Shown here: in pieces, positions 35,569 through 44,714 of the stretch
How positions within the stretch are numbered: the stretch's first letter is position 1
Layout: each line of letters opens with the position of its first letter
Origin: Oligosphaera ethanolica
Lineage (GTDB): Bacteria; Verrucomicrobiota; Lentisphaeria; Oligosphaerales; Oligosphaeraceae
Assembly (NCBI RefSeq): GCF_030814695.1
Contig: NZ_JAUSVL010000001.1
Span: forward strand, 4,128,227-4,192,226
Reading direction: 5' to 3'
Length of the DNA stretch: 64,000 bases
Notes under the pieces: generated by a model
Databases searched by the model: none
What the model was told of the DNA's origin: nothing
Seen by the model: only the letters and a program-made list of their open reading frames with translations
Program-made: the position numbers and the translations under genes

Positions 35569-38500
35569 TCAGATTTTGTTGCGGCGTTCTTCGACGGCGC
35601 TATAGACGGCGGGGATGACGAGTAGCGTCAGGGCGGTGGCGGTGGCTAGTCCGAAGACCACGACGGTGGCCAGTGGCCGTTGCACATCGGAGCCGACGCC
35701 TCGGGCCATGAGTAGCGGGAGGAGCCCGAGCACGGTGGTAAGTGCGGTCATCAGCACGGGGCTGAGGCGGAGCATGGAGCCTTTGCGGACGGCGTCGTGC
35801 AGGGGAATGCCACTGGCGCGGAGGTCATTGTAATGTGTGACCAGCACGATGCCATTCTGCATGGCGATGCCGAACAGCGCAATGAAGCCCACTGCGGCAG
35901 GCACGGACAGATACTCGCCGAAGAGGAGCAGCCCGACGACGCCGCCGCATAGCGCCAGCGGTACGTTGGCGACGATGATCAGCGCGTGGCGGAAGCTCCC
36001 AAAGGCCAGCCAGAGCAGCACCATGACTGCCAGTATTACCACCGGCACAATTAGCGCCAGGCGGGACATTGCCCGCTGCTGGTTCTCGAACTGGCCGCCG
36101 AATTCGACCATGTAGCCAACCGGCAAGGACACGGCTTCGGCAATGCGCTGGCGCGCGTCAGCCACCACGCTGCCCAGGTCGCGGCCGCGAATGTTGCCCT
36201 GGACCAGCCAGTAGCGCTGGTTGTTCTCGCGGTTGATCTGGATGGGGCCGACGTCGTGGCGGATGTCCGCCAGCTGCTTCAGGGGCAACTTCACGCCGTC
36301 GGCATTGGCGATCATGATGTCGCCGATGGCCTCGGGGCTGCTCCGGTAGTCATCCTGGTAGCGCACAAACACGCCGTAGCGCCGGGTATTGAGAAAGATG
36401 GTGTCGACGACTTCGCCACCGACGGCGAGCTCGACGGTCTCCAGTAGGTCGTGGATGGCCACGCCATGGCGGGCGCAGGCAGCGCGATCGGCGACAATTT
36501 GCAGCTGTGGCTGGCCGCTGTTCTGTTCCAGGGAGAGATCGACCAGCCCTGGCACCGTCGTTACGGCTTGTCGGACGGCTTCCGCCAGCCGGCGCAGTTC
36601 GGCGAGGTCTTCGCCATAGACCTTGATGGCAAGCTGGGCTTTGCTGCCGGAGAGCAGTTCATCAAAGGCGTTCTGGATGGGCTGGGTGAAGTTGAGCTGG
36701 ACGCCGGGGAATTGCGCGAGGTGTTTGGCCAGAGCCGCGACCAGGTCGTCTTTGCGCTGGAAGCGCTGCCAGCTGGCCATCGGCGTGAGTTCGAGCTGGA
36801 TTTCGGCGGTATTGACCGGGTGCGGGTGGCTGCCGGCTTCGGGGCGGCCGATGCGGGATACTGTCCGGCTAACCTCCGGGAATTCCATGATGGCCCGTTC
36901 CATGCGCATGACGGTATCGGTGCCGTCTTCGAGCGCGATGGCCGGTGCCATGGTGACGCCGATGAGGATGGAGCCTTCGTCGAGGGTGGGGATGAACTCG
37001 CTGCCCAGGCGCGGCAGCATCAGGCCGCTGCCCAGCAGGACCAGCACGCTCAGAACCAGGACGAGGGCGCGGTGGCCGAGGACCCAGCGTAGCTGCGACT
37101 CGTAGAGGCGCTTCAGCACCCGAATTAGCCACAGCTCGCGGCTGGCGGCGCGGGGCTTCAGCAGGACCTGGCACAGCACCGGCGCGAGCAGCAGGGCTGC
37201 CAGCAGTGATCCGAGCAGCGCGTAGCTGATCGCGTAGGCCATCGGCGCAAACATCTTGCCTTCCACGCCCGTGAGGGTGAAGATGGGCAGGAAGACGCTG
37301 ATGATGATGGCGATGGACATGACGATGGGTCGGCTCACTTCCTTTGCGGCGGCGGCGATGTGGGCCATTCTGCCCTCAGGCGTCGCGGTTGTGCCCTGGA
37401 GGCGCCGGGTGATGGCCTCGACCATGACGATGGTGCCGTCGCCTAGCATGCCGATGGCGATGGCGATGCCGCCCAGAGACATGAGATTGGCCGACAGGCC
37501 CTGCCAGCCCATGCCCAGAATCGCCACCGCCGCGCTCATCGGTAGGGCTACGGCGACGATCAGCGCCGCGCGCCAGTTGCCCAAAAACAGAATCAGCACG
37601 GCGATGACCAGCAGAGCGCCTTGCAGTAGCGCCTTCTTGATGGTGCCGGTTGCGTTGCTGACCAGCTCCGATTGATCGTAGTAGGGCACCAGCGTTACAC
37701 CGGCCGGGAGAGTCGCCTGGACCGATACTACCCGTTCGTGCAGGCGGGCGATGACCTCCGAGGTGTTGGCGCCGTAGAGTTTCAGGACCAGGCCGGACAC
37801 CACTTCGCGTTCCCCATTGACCGTGACGACGCCGCGGCGCAGCTCCGGACCATAGCGGACATCGGCGATGTCGCCCAGGCTGAGCGACGACGCGCCGTCG
37901 TGGCGCAGCGGCAGTTGGCGCAGATCGTCCAGCGTCGCCAGCAGCCCCAGGCCGCGCACCAGGTGTTCTTCCTGGCCCATGACGACAAACTGCGCGCCGA
38001 CGTTGCGGTTGTTCGTCTGTAGGGCCGTGACGACGTCGTCCATGCCGAGGCCGTGGGCATCCAAACGGCGGGGATCGACCAGCACCTGGTACTGCAAAAC
38101 ATGGCCGCCGATGGCGAGGATGTCCGTGACGCCGGGCACGCTCTGCAGCTGGTATTTGACGACCCAGTCATTGAGTTCACGCAGCCAGAGGTCGAGGGGC
38201 TTGTCACCACAGTCCACGATGGCCGGATCGGCCTGCAGATAGTAGAGAAAAATCTGCCCGAGACCGGTGGCAATGGGCCCGATGGCCGGTGCGGTGTCCA
38301 GCTCTGGTAGTTGGTTGCTGACGGCGGCGAGGCGTTCGCTCACGACCTGACGGGCGAAATAGATATCCACGTCGTCGGCGAAATACACGTAGATCACGGC
38401 CATGCCGAAGGCCGACGTGGACTTGATGCGGGTCACCCCGGGCAGGCCGTTCATGGCGGTTTCAATGGGGAAGCTCACCAGTCGTTCCATTTCTTCCGGG

Positions 38501-38670
38501 GCGAAGCCGTGGGCTTCGGCGAAGATTGGGACGAGGACGGGTGAGGTGTCGGGAAAGGCGTCCACGGGCAGTTGCCGGTAGTGGTGAATGCCCAGTCCGA
38601 GGATGACGGCGCTGAGAAGCAAAATCAAAGCAGGCCGGCGCAGAGCCAGGCCGATAATGGGATCGATCAT
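35569..38670 (-). CDS. czcA: Heavy-metal efflux RND pump (CzcA/CusA family)
   Basis: The inner-membrane proton-driven pump of a tripartite metal exporter, 1033 residues with the usual two sets of transmembrane helices and large periplasmic loops. The start MIDPIIGLALRRPALILLL, ETAMNGLPGV near residue 70 and the TM4 motif GGIAIAIGMLGDGTIVMVEA (with the proton-relay Asp) identify the heavy-metal RND branch. The TM4 text GGIAIAIG is closer to CusA than to the DFG form of CzcA, so monovalent or divalent metal cannot be decided. AGGAGG stands before the ATG. It lies 15 bases after the adaptor gene. Confidence 0.95.
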   Translation of the reverse strand: MIDPIIGLALRRPALILLLSAVILGLGIHHYRQLPVDAFPDTSPVLVPIFAEAHGFAPEEMERLVSFPIETAMNGLPGVTRIKSTSAFGMAVIYVYFADDVDIYFARQVVSERLAAVSNQLPELDTAPAIGPIATGLGQIFLYYLQADPAIVDCGDKPLDLWLRELNDWVVKYQLQSVPGVTDILAIGGHVLQYQVLVDPRRLDAHGLGMDDVVTALQTNNRNVGAQFVVMGQEEHLVRGLGLLATLDDLRQLPLRHDGASSLSLGDIADVRYGPELRRGVVTVNGEREVVSGLVLKLYGANTSEVIARLHERVVSVQATLPAGVTLVPYYDQSELVSNATGTIKKALLQGALLVIAVLILFLGNWRAALIVAVALPMSAAVAILGMGWQGLSANLMSLGGIAIAIGMLGDGTIVMVEAITRRLQGTTATPEGRMAHIAAAAKEVSRPIVMSIAIIISVFLPIFTLTGVEGKMFAPMAYAISYALLGSLLAALLLAPVLCQVLLKPRAASRELWLIRVLKRLYESQLRWVLGHRALVLVLSVLVLLGSGLMLPRLGSEFIPTLDEGSILIGVTMAPAIALEDGTDTVMRMERAIMEFPEVSRTVSRIGRPEAGSHPHPVNTAEIQLELTPMASWQRFQRKDDLVAALAKHLAQFPGVQLNFTQPIQNAFDELLSGSKAQLAIKVYGEDLAELRRLAEAVRQAVTTVPGLVDLSLEQNSGQPQLQIVADRAACARHGVAIHDLLETVELAVGGEVVDTIFLNTRRYGVFVRYQDDYRSSPEAIGDIMIANADGVKLPLKQLADIRHDVGPIQINRENNQRYWLVQGNIRGRDLGSVVADARQRIAEAVSLPVGYMVEFGGQFENQQRAMSRLALIVPVVILAVMVLLWLAFGSFRHALIIVANVPLALCGGVVGLLLFGEYLSVPAAVGFIALFGIAMQNGIVLVTHYNDLRASGIPLHDAVRKGSMLRLSPVLMTALTTVLGLLPLLMARGVGSDVQRPLATVVVFGLATATALTLLVIPAVYSAVEERRNKI

Positions 38671-38685
38671 CGTGTCCTCCTATGC

Positions 38686-40386
38686 TCAGTGGCCGTGTCC
38701 GGCATGTGGGTCCAGCGCGCTGGTGACCAGCTTGGCTTTCAGGGTGTAAGCGCCGGCGGCGACGTAGGTCGTGCCTGCGTTCAGGCCGCTGGCGATGGCC
38801 ACGCGTTCGCTGTCGCCCGGGCCGAGCTGCACGGGCTGTGCCGTGAAGGCGTCGCCGGCGGGTACGAAAACCACGCTTTCGCCGTCGATGTTCTGGATGG
38901 CGTTGCGGGGCACGACGACCGGGTAGGTCGTGTTGTTCGTGCGCAGTCGCGCCTCGACGGCAGCGCCGGGACGCCAGTGGCCAGCGGTGTCGGTCAGTTC
39001 TGCGCGTACCGTGGCGGCGCGGGTTGCCGGGTCAAGGACAGCGGAAATCATGCGGATAGGCGCGCGGGTTTCGTCGTCGCGATGCACGCTGCAGATGGTG
39101 ATGTTCTGCCCGACGGCGATGCCGTCCAGATCCTGGGCATAAACGAGCAATTCGACCCAGACGCTGCTGGTGTCGGCCAGCGTGAACAGCGCGCTGTCGG
39201 CGCCCACTCGTTCGCCGGTTGTACTGGAGCGGCTCAGAATCGTCCCGGCGAACGCGGCGCGGACTTCGCAGCGGGCGAGGTCGGCTTCGGGTGGCAGCGC
39301 CTCGGCGTTGTCGACCATGGCGGCCAGGGCGCTGAGTGCCTCGTCGTTTTCGCCGGCGACGCGCAGGCGCAGCGCGGCGCAGTTGGCGGCGAAGCGTTTT
39401 TCCTGAGCGTCGGCACGGGCGCTTTCCCAGGCGAGTCGTTCTTCGTAGACGGCGCTGTCGCGCAGGGCCCGGTAATGGGCTGACGCCTTGGCGTAGGCCG
39501 TCTGGGCGTTGAGTAAGTCTTCTTCGCTGCCGATGGCCTTTTGGCGCAGGCGTTCTTCGCGTTCGGCATTCAGCCGCAGCTGTTCCAGCTCGCTGTAGGC
39601 ATCGACGAGCTGTGCCAGGCGCTCGCCCAGGTCGTCGGCGGAAAAGTCCGCCAGCGCCGCCAGCGCCGGCTTTTCCGCGAGGTAAGTCACCAGTCGTTGC
39701 GTGTTGCGCTGGACGAGTTCGGCGCGCTGGGCATGCCTGTCGGCCAGCGTCGCCTGCTGCAGCTTGCTGAGATAGTCAAGGCGCATATCCGCCAGTTCGC
39801 TGCTGCGGAGCAGCGCCAGGAGTTGTCCGGCGGCGACGCGGTCGCCTTCGCTGACCAGCATTTGTGCTATGACGCCCGCTACCGGCGTGGTGATTTGCGC
39901 TTGGCGCTCGCGATTGAGCACGATTTGACCGCGCAGGAGCTTCTCCTGCGCGATATCCCCGCCAGCTGCAACGGCCAGCTCAATGCCGGCATGACGACGT
40001 TCCGCCGCCGAGAGGGTCAGGCCGCCAGAAGCGTCGCCAGAGCCCGGACCGTGGTCATGCCCGGCGTGGGCGTCTTCCGCGTCTTCGGCGTGGTCAGCGT
40101 GATCGGCGTCGTCTTCCGCGTGGGCAGAATCGGCCTTTGCATGGTCGGCGTGGTCGGCGTGGTCGGCGTTTGCCGGGGCCATCTTGGTGTCTTTTGCGTG
40201 ATCATCGTGGTCATCGTGGTCGGTGGTACAGTCTGGTCCATGTGCGTGTCCGGCGTTGTTATTGTCCAGTGCTTGTTTGGCGCCAATGGTCGCGATGGCC
40301 GCGATGATCAGCAAGGCGATGACGATCTTGCCGGCGAGGCCTTTGCGGTGACCTCCGTGTGCTATGTTCGGTTGGTTCTCGGTCAT
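38686..40386 (-). CDS. czcB: Efflux RND periplasmic adaptor (CzcB/CusB-like) with His-rich N-terminus
   Basis: The membrane-fusion protein of the pump, 566 residues. An inner-membrane anchor (KIVIALLIIAAIATIG, about 20-35) is followed by about 90 residues packed with His and Asp (HDDHDDHAKD, repeats of ADHADHA), likely a metal-binding or buffering segment. The lipoyl/barrel core starts near LTLSAAERRHAGIEL and includes a helical hairpin. The end is HAGHGH, another His cluster. Its ATG overlaps the outer-membrane gene stop (ATGA), so the pair is coupled. Confidence 0.93.
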   Translation of the reverse strand: MTENQPNIAHGGHRKGLAGKIVIALLIIAAIATIGAKQALDNNNAGHAHGPDCTTDHDDHDDHAKDTKMAPANADHADHADHAKADSAHAEDDADHADHAEDAEDAHAGHDHGPGSGDASGGLTLSAAERRHAGIELAVAAGGDIAQEKLLRGQIVLNRERQAQITTPVAGVIAQMLVSEGDRVAAGQLLALLRSSELADMRLDYLSKLQQATLADRHAQRAELVQRNTQRLVTYLAEKPALAALADFSADDLGERLAQLVDAYSELEQLRLNAEREERLRQKAIGSEEDLLNAQTAYAKASAHYRALRDSAVYEERLAWESARADAQEKRFAANCAALRLRVAGENDEALSALAAMVDNAEALPPEADLARCEVRAAFAGTILSRSSTTGERVGADSALFTLADTSSVWVELLVYAQDLDGIAVGQNITICSVHRDDETRAPIRMISAVLDPATRAATVRAELTDTAGHWRPGAAVEARLRTNNTTYPVVVPRNAIQNIDGESVVFVPAGDAFTAQPVQLGPGDSERVAIASGLNAGTTYVAAGAYTLKAKLVTSALDPHAGHGH

Positions 40387-41699
40387 TGTCTTTTATCCTC
40401 AAATGAAGGTGATGACGTTTCAGTATTCAGTTGGCCGATGAGTCGCTTGATGCCGTTCAGGTGCTGATGCACTTCGGCGAGGGCATCGATGTATTCGCTG
40501 TTGAGTTCCTGCCATGCCTGTTGGACGCTCAACAGCGCCAGGTAGCTGCCGCGGCCCAGGCGATGGGACTCGCTGGCGTCAGTCAGCGCGCGCTGTGCGT
40601 GGGGGAGCAACCCGTCACGAATGGCCGTTGCGGCCGCGACGGCTGTCTTGGCACTGAGCCACTCCTGTTCCAGTTCGGCCTGCAGTGCCAGCTGCGTGGT
40701 TGTGGCCTCGGCGCGCGCGCGGGCGACGCCATGCAGAGCGGCTATGCGGTTGCCGCGGTTACGATCAAAAAGCGGCAGTGGCATGGACAGACCAAGCTTC
40801 GCCAGGTGTTCGCCGCTGCCGCGCTCGTAGCTGTAGCCGACGGACAGCGTCAGGTCCGGCATGGCAGCGCGATCTTCGCTGGCCAGCTCGGCGGCGGCTA
40901 CGCGCTCGGCTTGCGCTGCGTGTTGCCAGGCGGCGCTGTCCGGCAGGCGCGCCAGGAGTTCTGCCATGGTCGGCAGTGGCGGCAATGCGCGCAGGTCGCC
41001 CGTGATGGGCCGGTTCCTGAACGCATTGGCCTGTGGCCCAAGCTGCGCCAGCAACGCGGCACGACTGCGGTCGACGGCACTGATCGCTCGGAGCACGGCC
41101 AATTCCTGTCGGGCCAGTTCCATCTCAGCTTGACTGAGTTCCTGCGGGGCATCTTTGCCGGCCTGGACTCTTTCAGCCACGCAGTTGCGCGCGCTACGGG
41201 CGCTGTCGGTGGCGGCGTGTAGGAACGCCAGTCGTTCCTGGGCTGCGAGCACGGACAGGAAGTCCTCTCGCAGGGCGGCGAGCGCGTCCTGTTCGGCAAT
41301 GCTGTTTTCCCAGCGCTGTTCTTCGGCCGTCATGGCTGCCAGGTGCTGACGGCGGCGGCGTTTGCCCCCGAGCTCAAAGGGCTGGTTGAGTTGAATCGCG
41401 TAAGTCGTTTCTGCCAGGCGATTGCCAGGGCCCTCGGTGGCGACGTCTTCCATCTCCACTTCCAGCTCGGGATTGGGCAACGCGGCGGCCTGGTCGATTA
41501 GGCTCAGCGCAGCAGCGTAGCCGGCATGCCGGGCCGTGCTGGCCGGGTGCGTGGCAAGGACAAGTGCTTCAAGTTCAGCAAGAGTCACCGGCGTCTGGGG
41601 CGACGTCGGCGCAGTGGCCGCGTGATCATCAGCGCGGCTGGCGGTGGCCAGAATCAGGCATAGAAATGCCAGAGGGCCAAAAAGGCTCGTTCGTGTCAT
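40383..41699 (-). CDS. czcC: TolC-family outer-membrane efflux protein (CzcC-like)
   Basis: The outer-membrane channel of the pump, 438 residues. A signal peptide (MTRTSLFGPLAFLCLILATA, cut near SRADD) precedes two outer-membrane-efflux repeats rich in long amphipathic helices; LNQPFELGGKRRRR and ERLAFLHAATDSARSARN are typical of the CzcC branch. GAGGA is 8 bases before ATG. It is followed by czcB with a 4-base overlap and preceded by a small His-rich secreted protein gene 95 bases upstream. Confidence 0.92.
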   Translation of the reverse strand: MTRTSLFGPLAFLCLILATASRADDHAATAPTSPQTPVTLAELEALVLATHPASTARHAGYAAALSLIDQAAALPNPELEVEMEDVATEGPGNRLAETTYAIQLNQPFELGGKRRRRQHLAAMTAEEQRWENSIAEQDALAALREDFLSVLAAQERLAFLHAATDSARSARNCVAERVQAGKDAPQELSQAEMELARQELAVLRAISAVDRSRAALLAQLGPQANAFRNRPITGDLRALPPLPTMAELLARLPDSAAWQHAAQAERVAAAELASEDRAAMPDLTLSVGYSYERGSGEHLAKLGLSMPLPLFDRNRGNRIAALHGVARARAEATTTQLALQAELEQEWLSAKTAVAAATAIRDGLLPHAQRALTDASESHRLGRGSYLALLSVQQAWQELNSEYIDALAEVHQHLNGIKRLIGQLNTETSSPSFEDKRQ

Positions 41700-41794
41700 G
41701 ACAATCCTCTGTTTTTAGTCGTTCGACAAATCGTGCCATGCTGGCCCCGCTGGGGCCCGTTGGGCATGACTCGAGTCTACAGCTAAAACAGGGA

Positions 41795-42289
41795 TCATAG
41801 ACGCAAGACTGTCGTCCTGATGCTCACTATATGCGGCGGCACGCAGGTGGGACGGCGGTCCGGAGGAAGGAGAGAATTACAGGGAGAGAAGACCGGCGGC
41901 TGGCCGGGCGGGAGAAGATAAGCAATGGGCGCCTTGACGCCGGCATTGGCTTTCGCGAGACGGTGCCAGGTGGCGCGTTCGGCGGCGTCCAGGGGATAAT
42001 CCGTGCAGCTTTCGGCTGCCAAACCCGGCTGGTCGTAGCTGGGTCCAGAGTGTTGCTGGAGTTCGCTGTGGCCGTGGCCGGGCTCGGCTTGCGGGAGGTG
42101 TTCGCTGCGGCCGTGGCAGTGGCCGGCGTTGGCGTTTTCCAAGGCGACGTGGCCGTCCGCGCCGACGCATACCACCATGGCAGCAGTGGTTGGCTGTGCG
42201 GCGGTCAGAGTGAGCAGCCAGATAAGGGCGAGAAGGGTGGTGAGTGGACGGTGACGCATGCGGTGAATAGACAATGCTTGTACGTGCAT
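41795..42289 (-). CDS. Small secreted His-rich protein of metal efflux operon
   Basis: A protein of 164 residues, not matched to a named family. A hydrophobic signal (LTTLLALIWLLTLTAAQPTTA) follows a basic start. The mature part has His clusters (GHCHGRSEHLPQAEPGHGHS) and three cysteines, then a helical and Pro-rich end. The composition and its place at the head of czcCBA suggest a periplasmic metal-binding or sensing role, but this is inference. ATG at 42289 has a GGGGA site; ATG at 42259 would shorten the leader. Confidence 0.65.
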   Translation of the reverse strand: MHVQALSIHRMRHRPLTTLLALIWLLTLTAAQPTTAAMVVCVGADGHVALENANAGHCHGRSEHLPQAEPGHGHSELQQHSGPSYDQPGLAAESCTDYPLDAAERATWHRLAKANAGVKAPIAYLLPPGQPPVFSPCNSLLPPDRRPTCVPPHIVSIRTTVLRL

Positions 42290-42344
42290 GTTCCCCGTGC
42301 ACGATCAGAAAATGCCGGCGAGCGGAAAATAGGCGTGGCTGTCG

Positions 42345-43190
42345 CTACGGCGTCAGGGGGATGTTTCGTTCGTAGGTGACGTTTATGGTGCCGATGGTGC
42401 CACGGCGTTCTTTTTTCATGTTGACGATGTCGTTGAGGCGTTTGAAGGCTGCATCCATATTGGCAAGGGGCACGACGACTTCAGAGCCGGCGCGAAAGAC
42501 GGTGCCGCCTGGGGTGGCGCGGAGAATGAGTCGGAAATGGCGCTGGCTGTAGTCGAGTTGGATGAGGGCGATATCGCAGTAGGCCATGTCGTCGTGAGTG
42601 GCGACGAAGCGCAGCAGTCGTAGGGCACCGAGGAGCATGAAGTCATCGGTGCGGGTTCCCTGTTCAAGCTTGCCGGGGTTGCGGATGCCGGTGATTTGCG
42701 GTAATGTCGCTGGCACGCCCTTGATGCCCTGGTAGGGGAGGATGAAGCCATTGCGGTCGATGAGTAGCGTCGGGATGCAACGCAGGGTCGCTTCTGGGGT
42801 GCATTCGCTGAATTGGATATTGAGGGTGTCGGGAATGACTCGGCGGACTTCCGCGCTGTGGACGAGCGGCTCGGCAAGCAGGCGTTTGCGGATCTTGCCG
42901 ATGTCGATGGCGAGGAGATTGCAGTGGCCGATATCCACGCCCATTTCGCTGAGAATGGTCAGCACGCGATCGCGGGAGTAATTCGCCGTCGGGGCGGTGG
43001 TGACGTGCAGGAGCGTGAAATGGGGGTTGTTGACGTAAAAATGGCGGCGGACGGCTTTGCCGGCAAAGACCAGGCCGGTGATGGCGATGGCGAAGAGCGT
43101 GAGGCTGATGACGACCCGCACGGCGATGCGGGTCGAGCGGTTGTCTCTGGAGACATTGGCGGGTAGTTTCTTTTTATCCCTGATTGGCAT
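42345..43190 (-). CDS. ftsQ: FtsQ-like POTRA-domain cell division protein
   Basis: A protein of 281 residues with a basic cytoplasmic start, one transmembrane helix (VVISLTLFAIAITGLVFAG, about 27-45) and a POTRA-type domain (FTLLHVTTAPTANYSRDRVL ... NLLAIDIGKIRKRLLAEPLV, then VRRVIPDTLNIQFSECTP). This is the arrangement of FtsQ/DivIB, which links early and late divisome parts. The C-terminal domain is divergent. It starts 3 bases after rimO rather than in a mur/fts cluster, which is unusual. AAGG precedes the ATG. Confidence 0.75.
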   Translation of the reverse strand: MPIRDKKKLPANVSRDNRSTRIAVRVVISLTLFAIAITGLVFAGKAVRRHFYVNNPHFTLLHVTTAPTANYSRDRVLTILSEMGVDIGHCNLLAIDIGKIRKRLLAEPLVHSAEVRRVIPDTLNIQFSECTPEATLRCIPTLLIDRNGFILPYQGIKGVPATLPQITGIRNPGKLEQGTRTDDFMLLGALRLLRFVATHDDMAYCDIALIQLDYSQRHFRLILRATPGGTVFRAGSEVVVPLANMDAAFKRLNDIVNMKKERRGTIGTINVTYERNIPLTP

Positions 43191-43193
43191 GAT

Positions 43194-44660
43194 TTACCTT
43201 GCGGTTTTACGGCGTTTGCCTGCTGGGGCGGCGCTTTTTGCGGTGGCCTTGCCATCGGGTTCGGCGGGGCTGATTTCGGCATCGAGGTCGTAGATGTCGG
43301 CGCCGGTGATGACGACGTCGGCGAAGCACGGCTGCAGGCATGGCTGACTGGCGCGGGTTTTGACGGTGATGAGCTGGTCGACGTCTGGCGCATCGCCGGT
43401 GCTGCGGGCTTGCCAGTGCCGTTTGTCCACGGGTTCTTCGAGGAGCACGCGGAGTTTTTTGCCGACCATGGCGGCATTTTTGCGCGCGGAGACATACTGC
43501 TGGGCAAGGAGGAGTTCTTCTCGGCGGGCCATCGCGATTTCTTCGGGAACGAGTCCTTCGTGGATATCCATGGCGGGGGTATTTTCCTCGGGCGAGAAGG
43601 CGAAAGCGCCGAGGCGATCGAAGCCGTAGGACTTGACGAATTCGAGGAGTTCCTGGAAGTCCGCGTCGGTTTCACCGGGGAAGCCGACCAGGAAGGTGGT
43701 GCGGACGGTGAGTTCGGGATATTGGTCGTGGATTTTGGTCATGAGGGCGCGGGTCTGGTCGCTGTCCATGCCACGGCGCATAGCTTTGAGGATTGGCGTG
43801 CTGAGGTGTTGCAGGGGCATGTCGAGATAGGGCACGACGTGTTTGCCGTGGGCGAGGATGTCGAGCAGTTCGTCGTTGACGTAGAGCGGGTGGGTGTAGA
43901 GCACGCGCAGCCAAAAATCGCCGGGGATGGCATCGCAACGGCGGAGGAGCTCGGCCAGGGTGCTGCCGTCTTTGCGGTCGAGGCCGTAGCGGGAACTGTC
44001 TTGGGCGATGAAGTTGATTTCCAGCGCGCCTTGCTCAAGGAGCTGATGGCATTCGCTGACGACGGAGTCCATGCTGCGGCTGCGCTGATTGCCGCGGATG
44101 CCCGGGATGGCGCAGTAGGCGCAGCGGTGGTCGCAGCCTTCGGCGATCTTCACGTAGGCGAAGGCGCTGGGCGTGAGTGTCAGTCGCGGCGTGGTGTGGT
44201 CATAGAGATAGGTGGGCAGGGGCAGGGCGCCAAGGTCGCTGCCGCGCGGCGTAGGGGCAGAAGAAGCCGCCGTGCGCTTGCCGCCGGCGTTGAAGGCGGC
44301 AGTAATTTTGGCGGCGACGCTGGTGATGTCGTCCAAGCCGATAAACAGGTCCACGCCGGGGTAGTCTTTGCGGCATTGCGGGAGATTGCGCTGGACGAGG
44401 CAGCCGGCGACGGCGACCAGGCGTTTGCGGCCGCGCGGGGCCTGTTTCTTCCAGACGATAGCGTCGCGGACGGCCTGGTCGGCCTCGTCGCGGGCATCGC
44501 GGATAAAACTGCAGGTATTGACGAGCGTCACGTCTGCGTCGTCGGGCGATTCGGCCAAGTAGAGGCCATTGGCGACGAGGTCGCCGCACATGACCTCGGT
44601 GTCCACGAGGTTCTTGGCACAACCGAGACTGACGATGCTGACGGTGATGGCGTTGGGCAT
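43194..44660 (-). CDS. rimO: Ribosomal protein S12 methylthiotransferase RimO
   Basis: A radical-SAM enzyme of 488 residues that adds a methylthio group to an Asp of ribosomal protein S12. The N-terminal domain has the cluster cysteines (SLGCAKNLVDTE, NTCSFIRDARDEA, GCLVQR). The radical-SAM motif is CDHRCAYCAIPGIRGNQRS (C-x3-C-x2-C), and a C-terminal TRAM domain follows. The sequence GCAKN and SFI favour RimO over MiaB. A basic Ala/Lys-rich tail extends the end. The start lacks a strong ribosome site. Confidence 0.93.
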   Translation of the reverse strand: MPNAITVSIVSLGCAKNLVDTEVMCGDLVANGLYLAESPDDADVTLVNTCSFIRDARDEADQAVRDAIVWKKQAPRGRKRLVAVAGCLVQRNLPQCRKDYPGVDLFIGLDDITSVAAKITAAFNAGGKRTAASSAPTPRGSDLGALPLPTYLYDHTTPRLTLTPSAFAYVKIAEGCDHRCAYCAIPGIRGNQRSRSMDSVVSECHQLLEQGALEINFIAQDSSRYGLDRKDGSTLAELLRRCDAIPGDFWLRVLYTHPLYVNDELLDILAHGKHVVPYLDMPLQHLSTPILKAMRRGMDSDQTRALMTKIHDQYPELTVRTTFLVGFPGETDADFQELLEFVKSYGFDRLGAFAFSPEENTPAMDIHEGLVPEEIAMARREELLLAQQYVSARKNAAMVGKKLRVLLEEPVDKRHWQARSTGDAPDVDQLITVKTRASQPCLQPCFADVVITGADIYDLDAEISPAEPDGKATAKSAAPAGKRRKTAR

Positions 44661-44714
44661 GGCAAGGAACTTTCTGTTGCAAAAGAGGGCGGCGGCAGGG
44701 CGCCAGGCAGTGGT

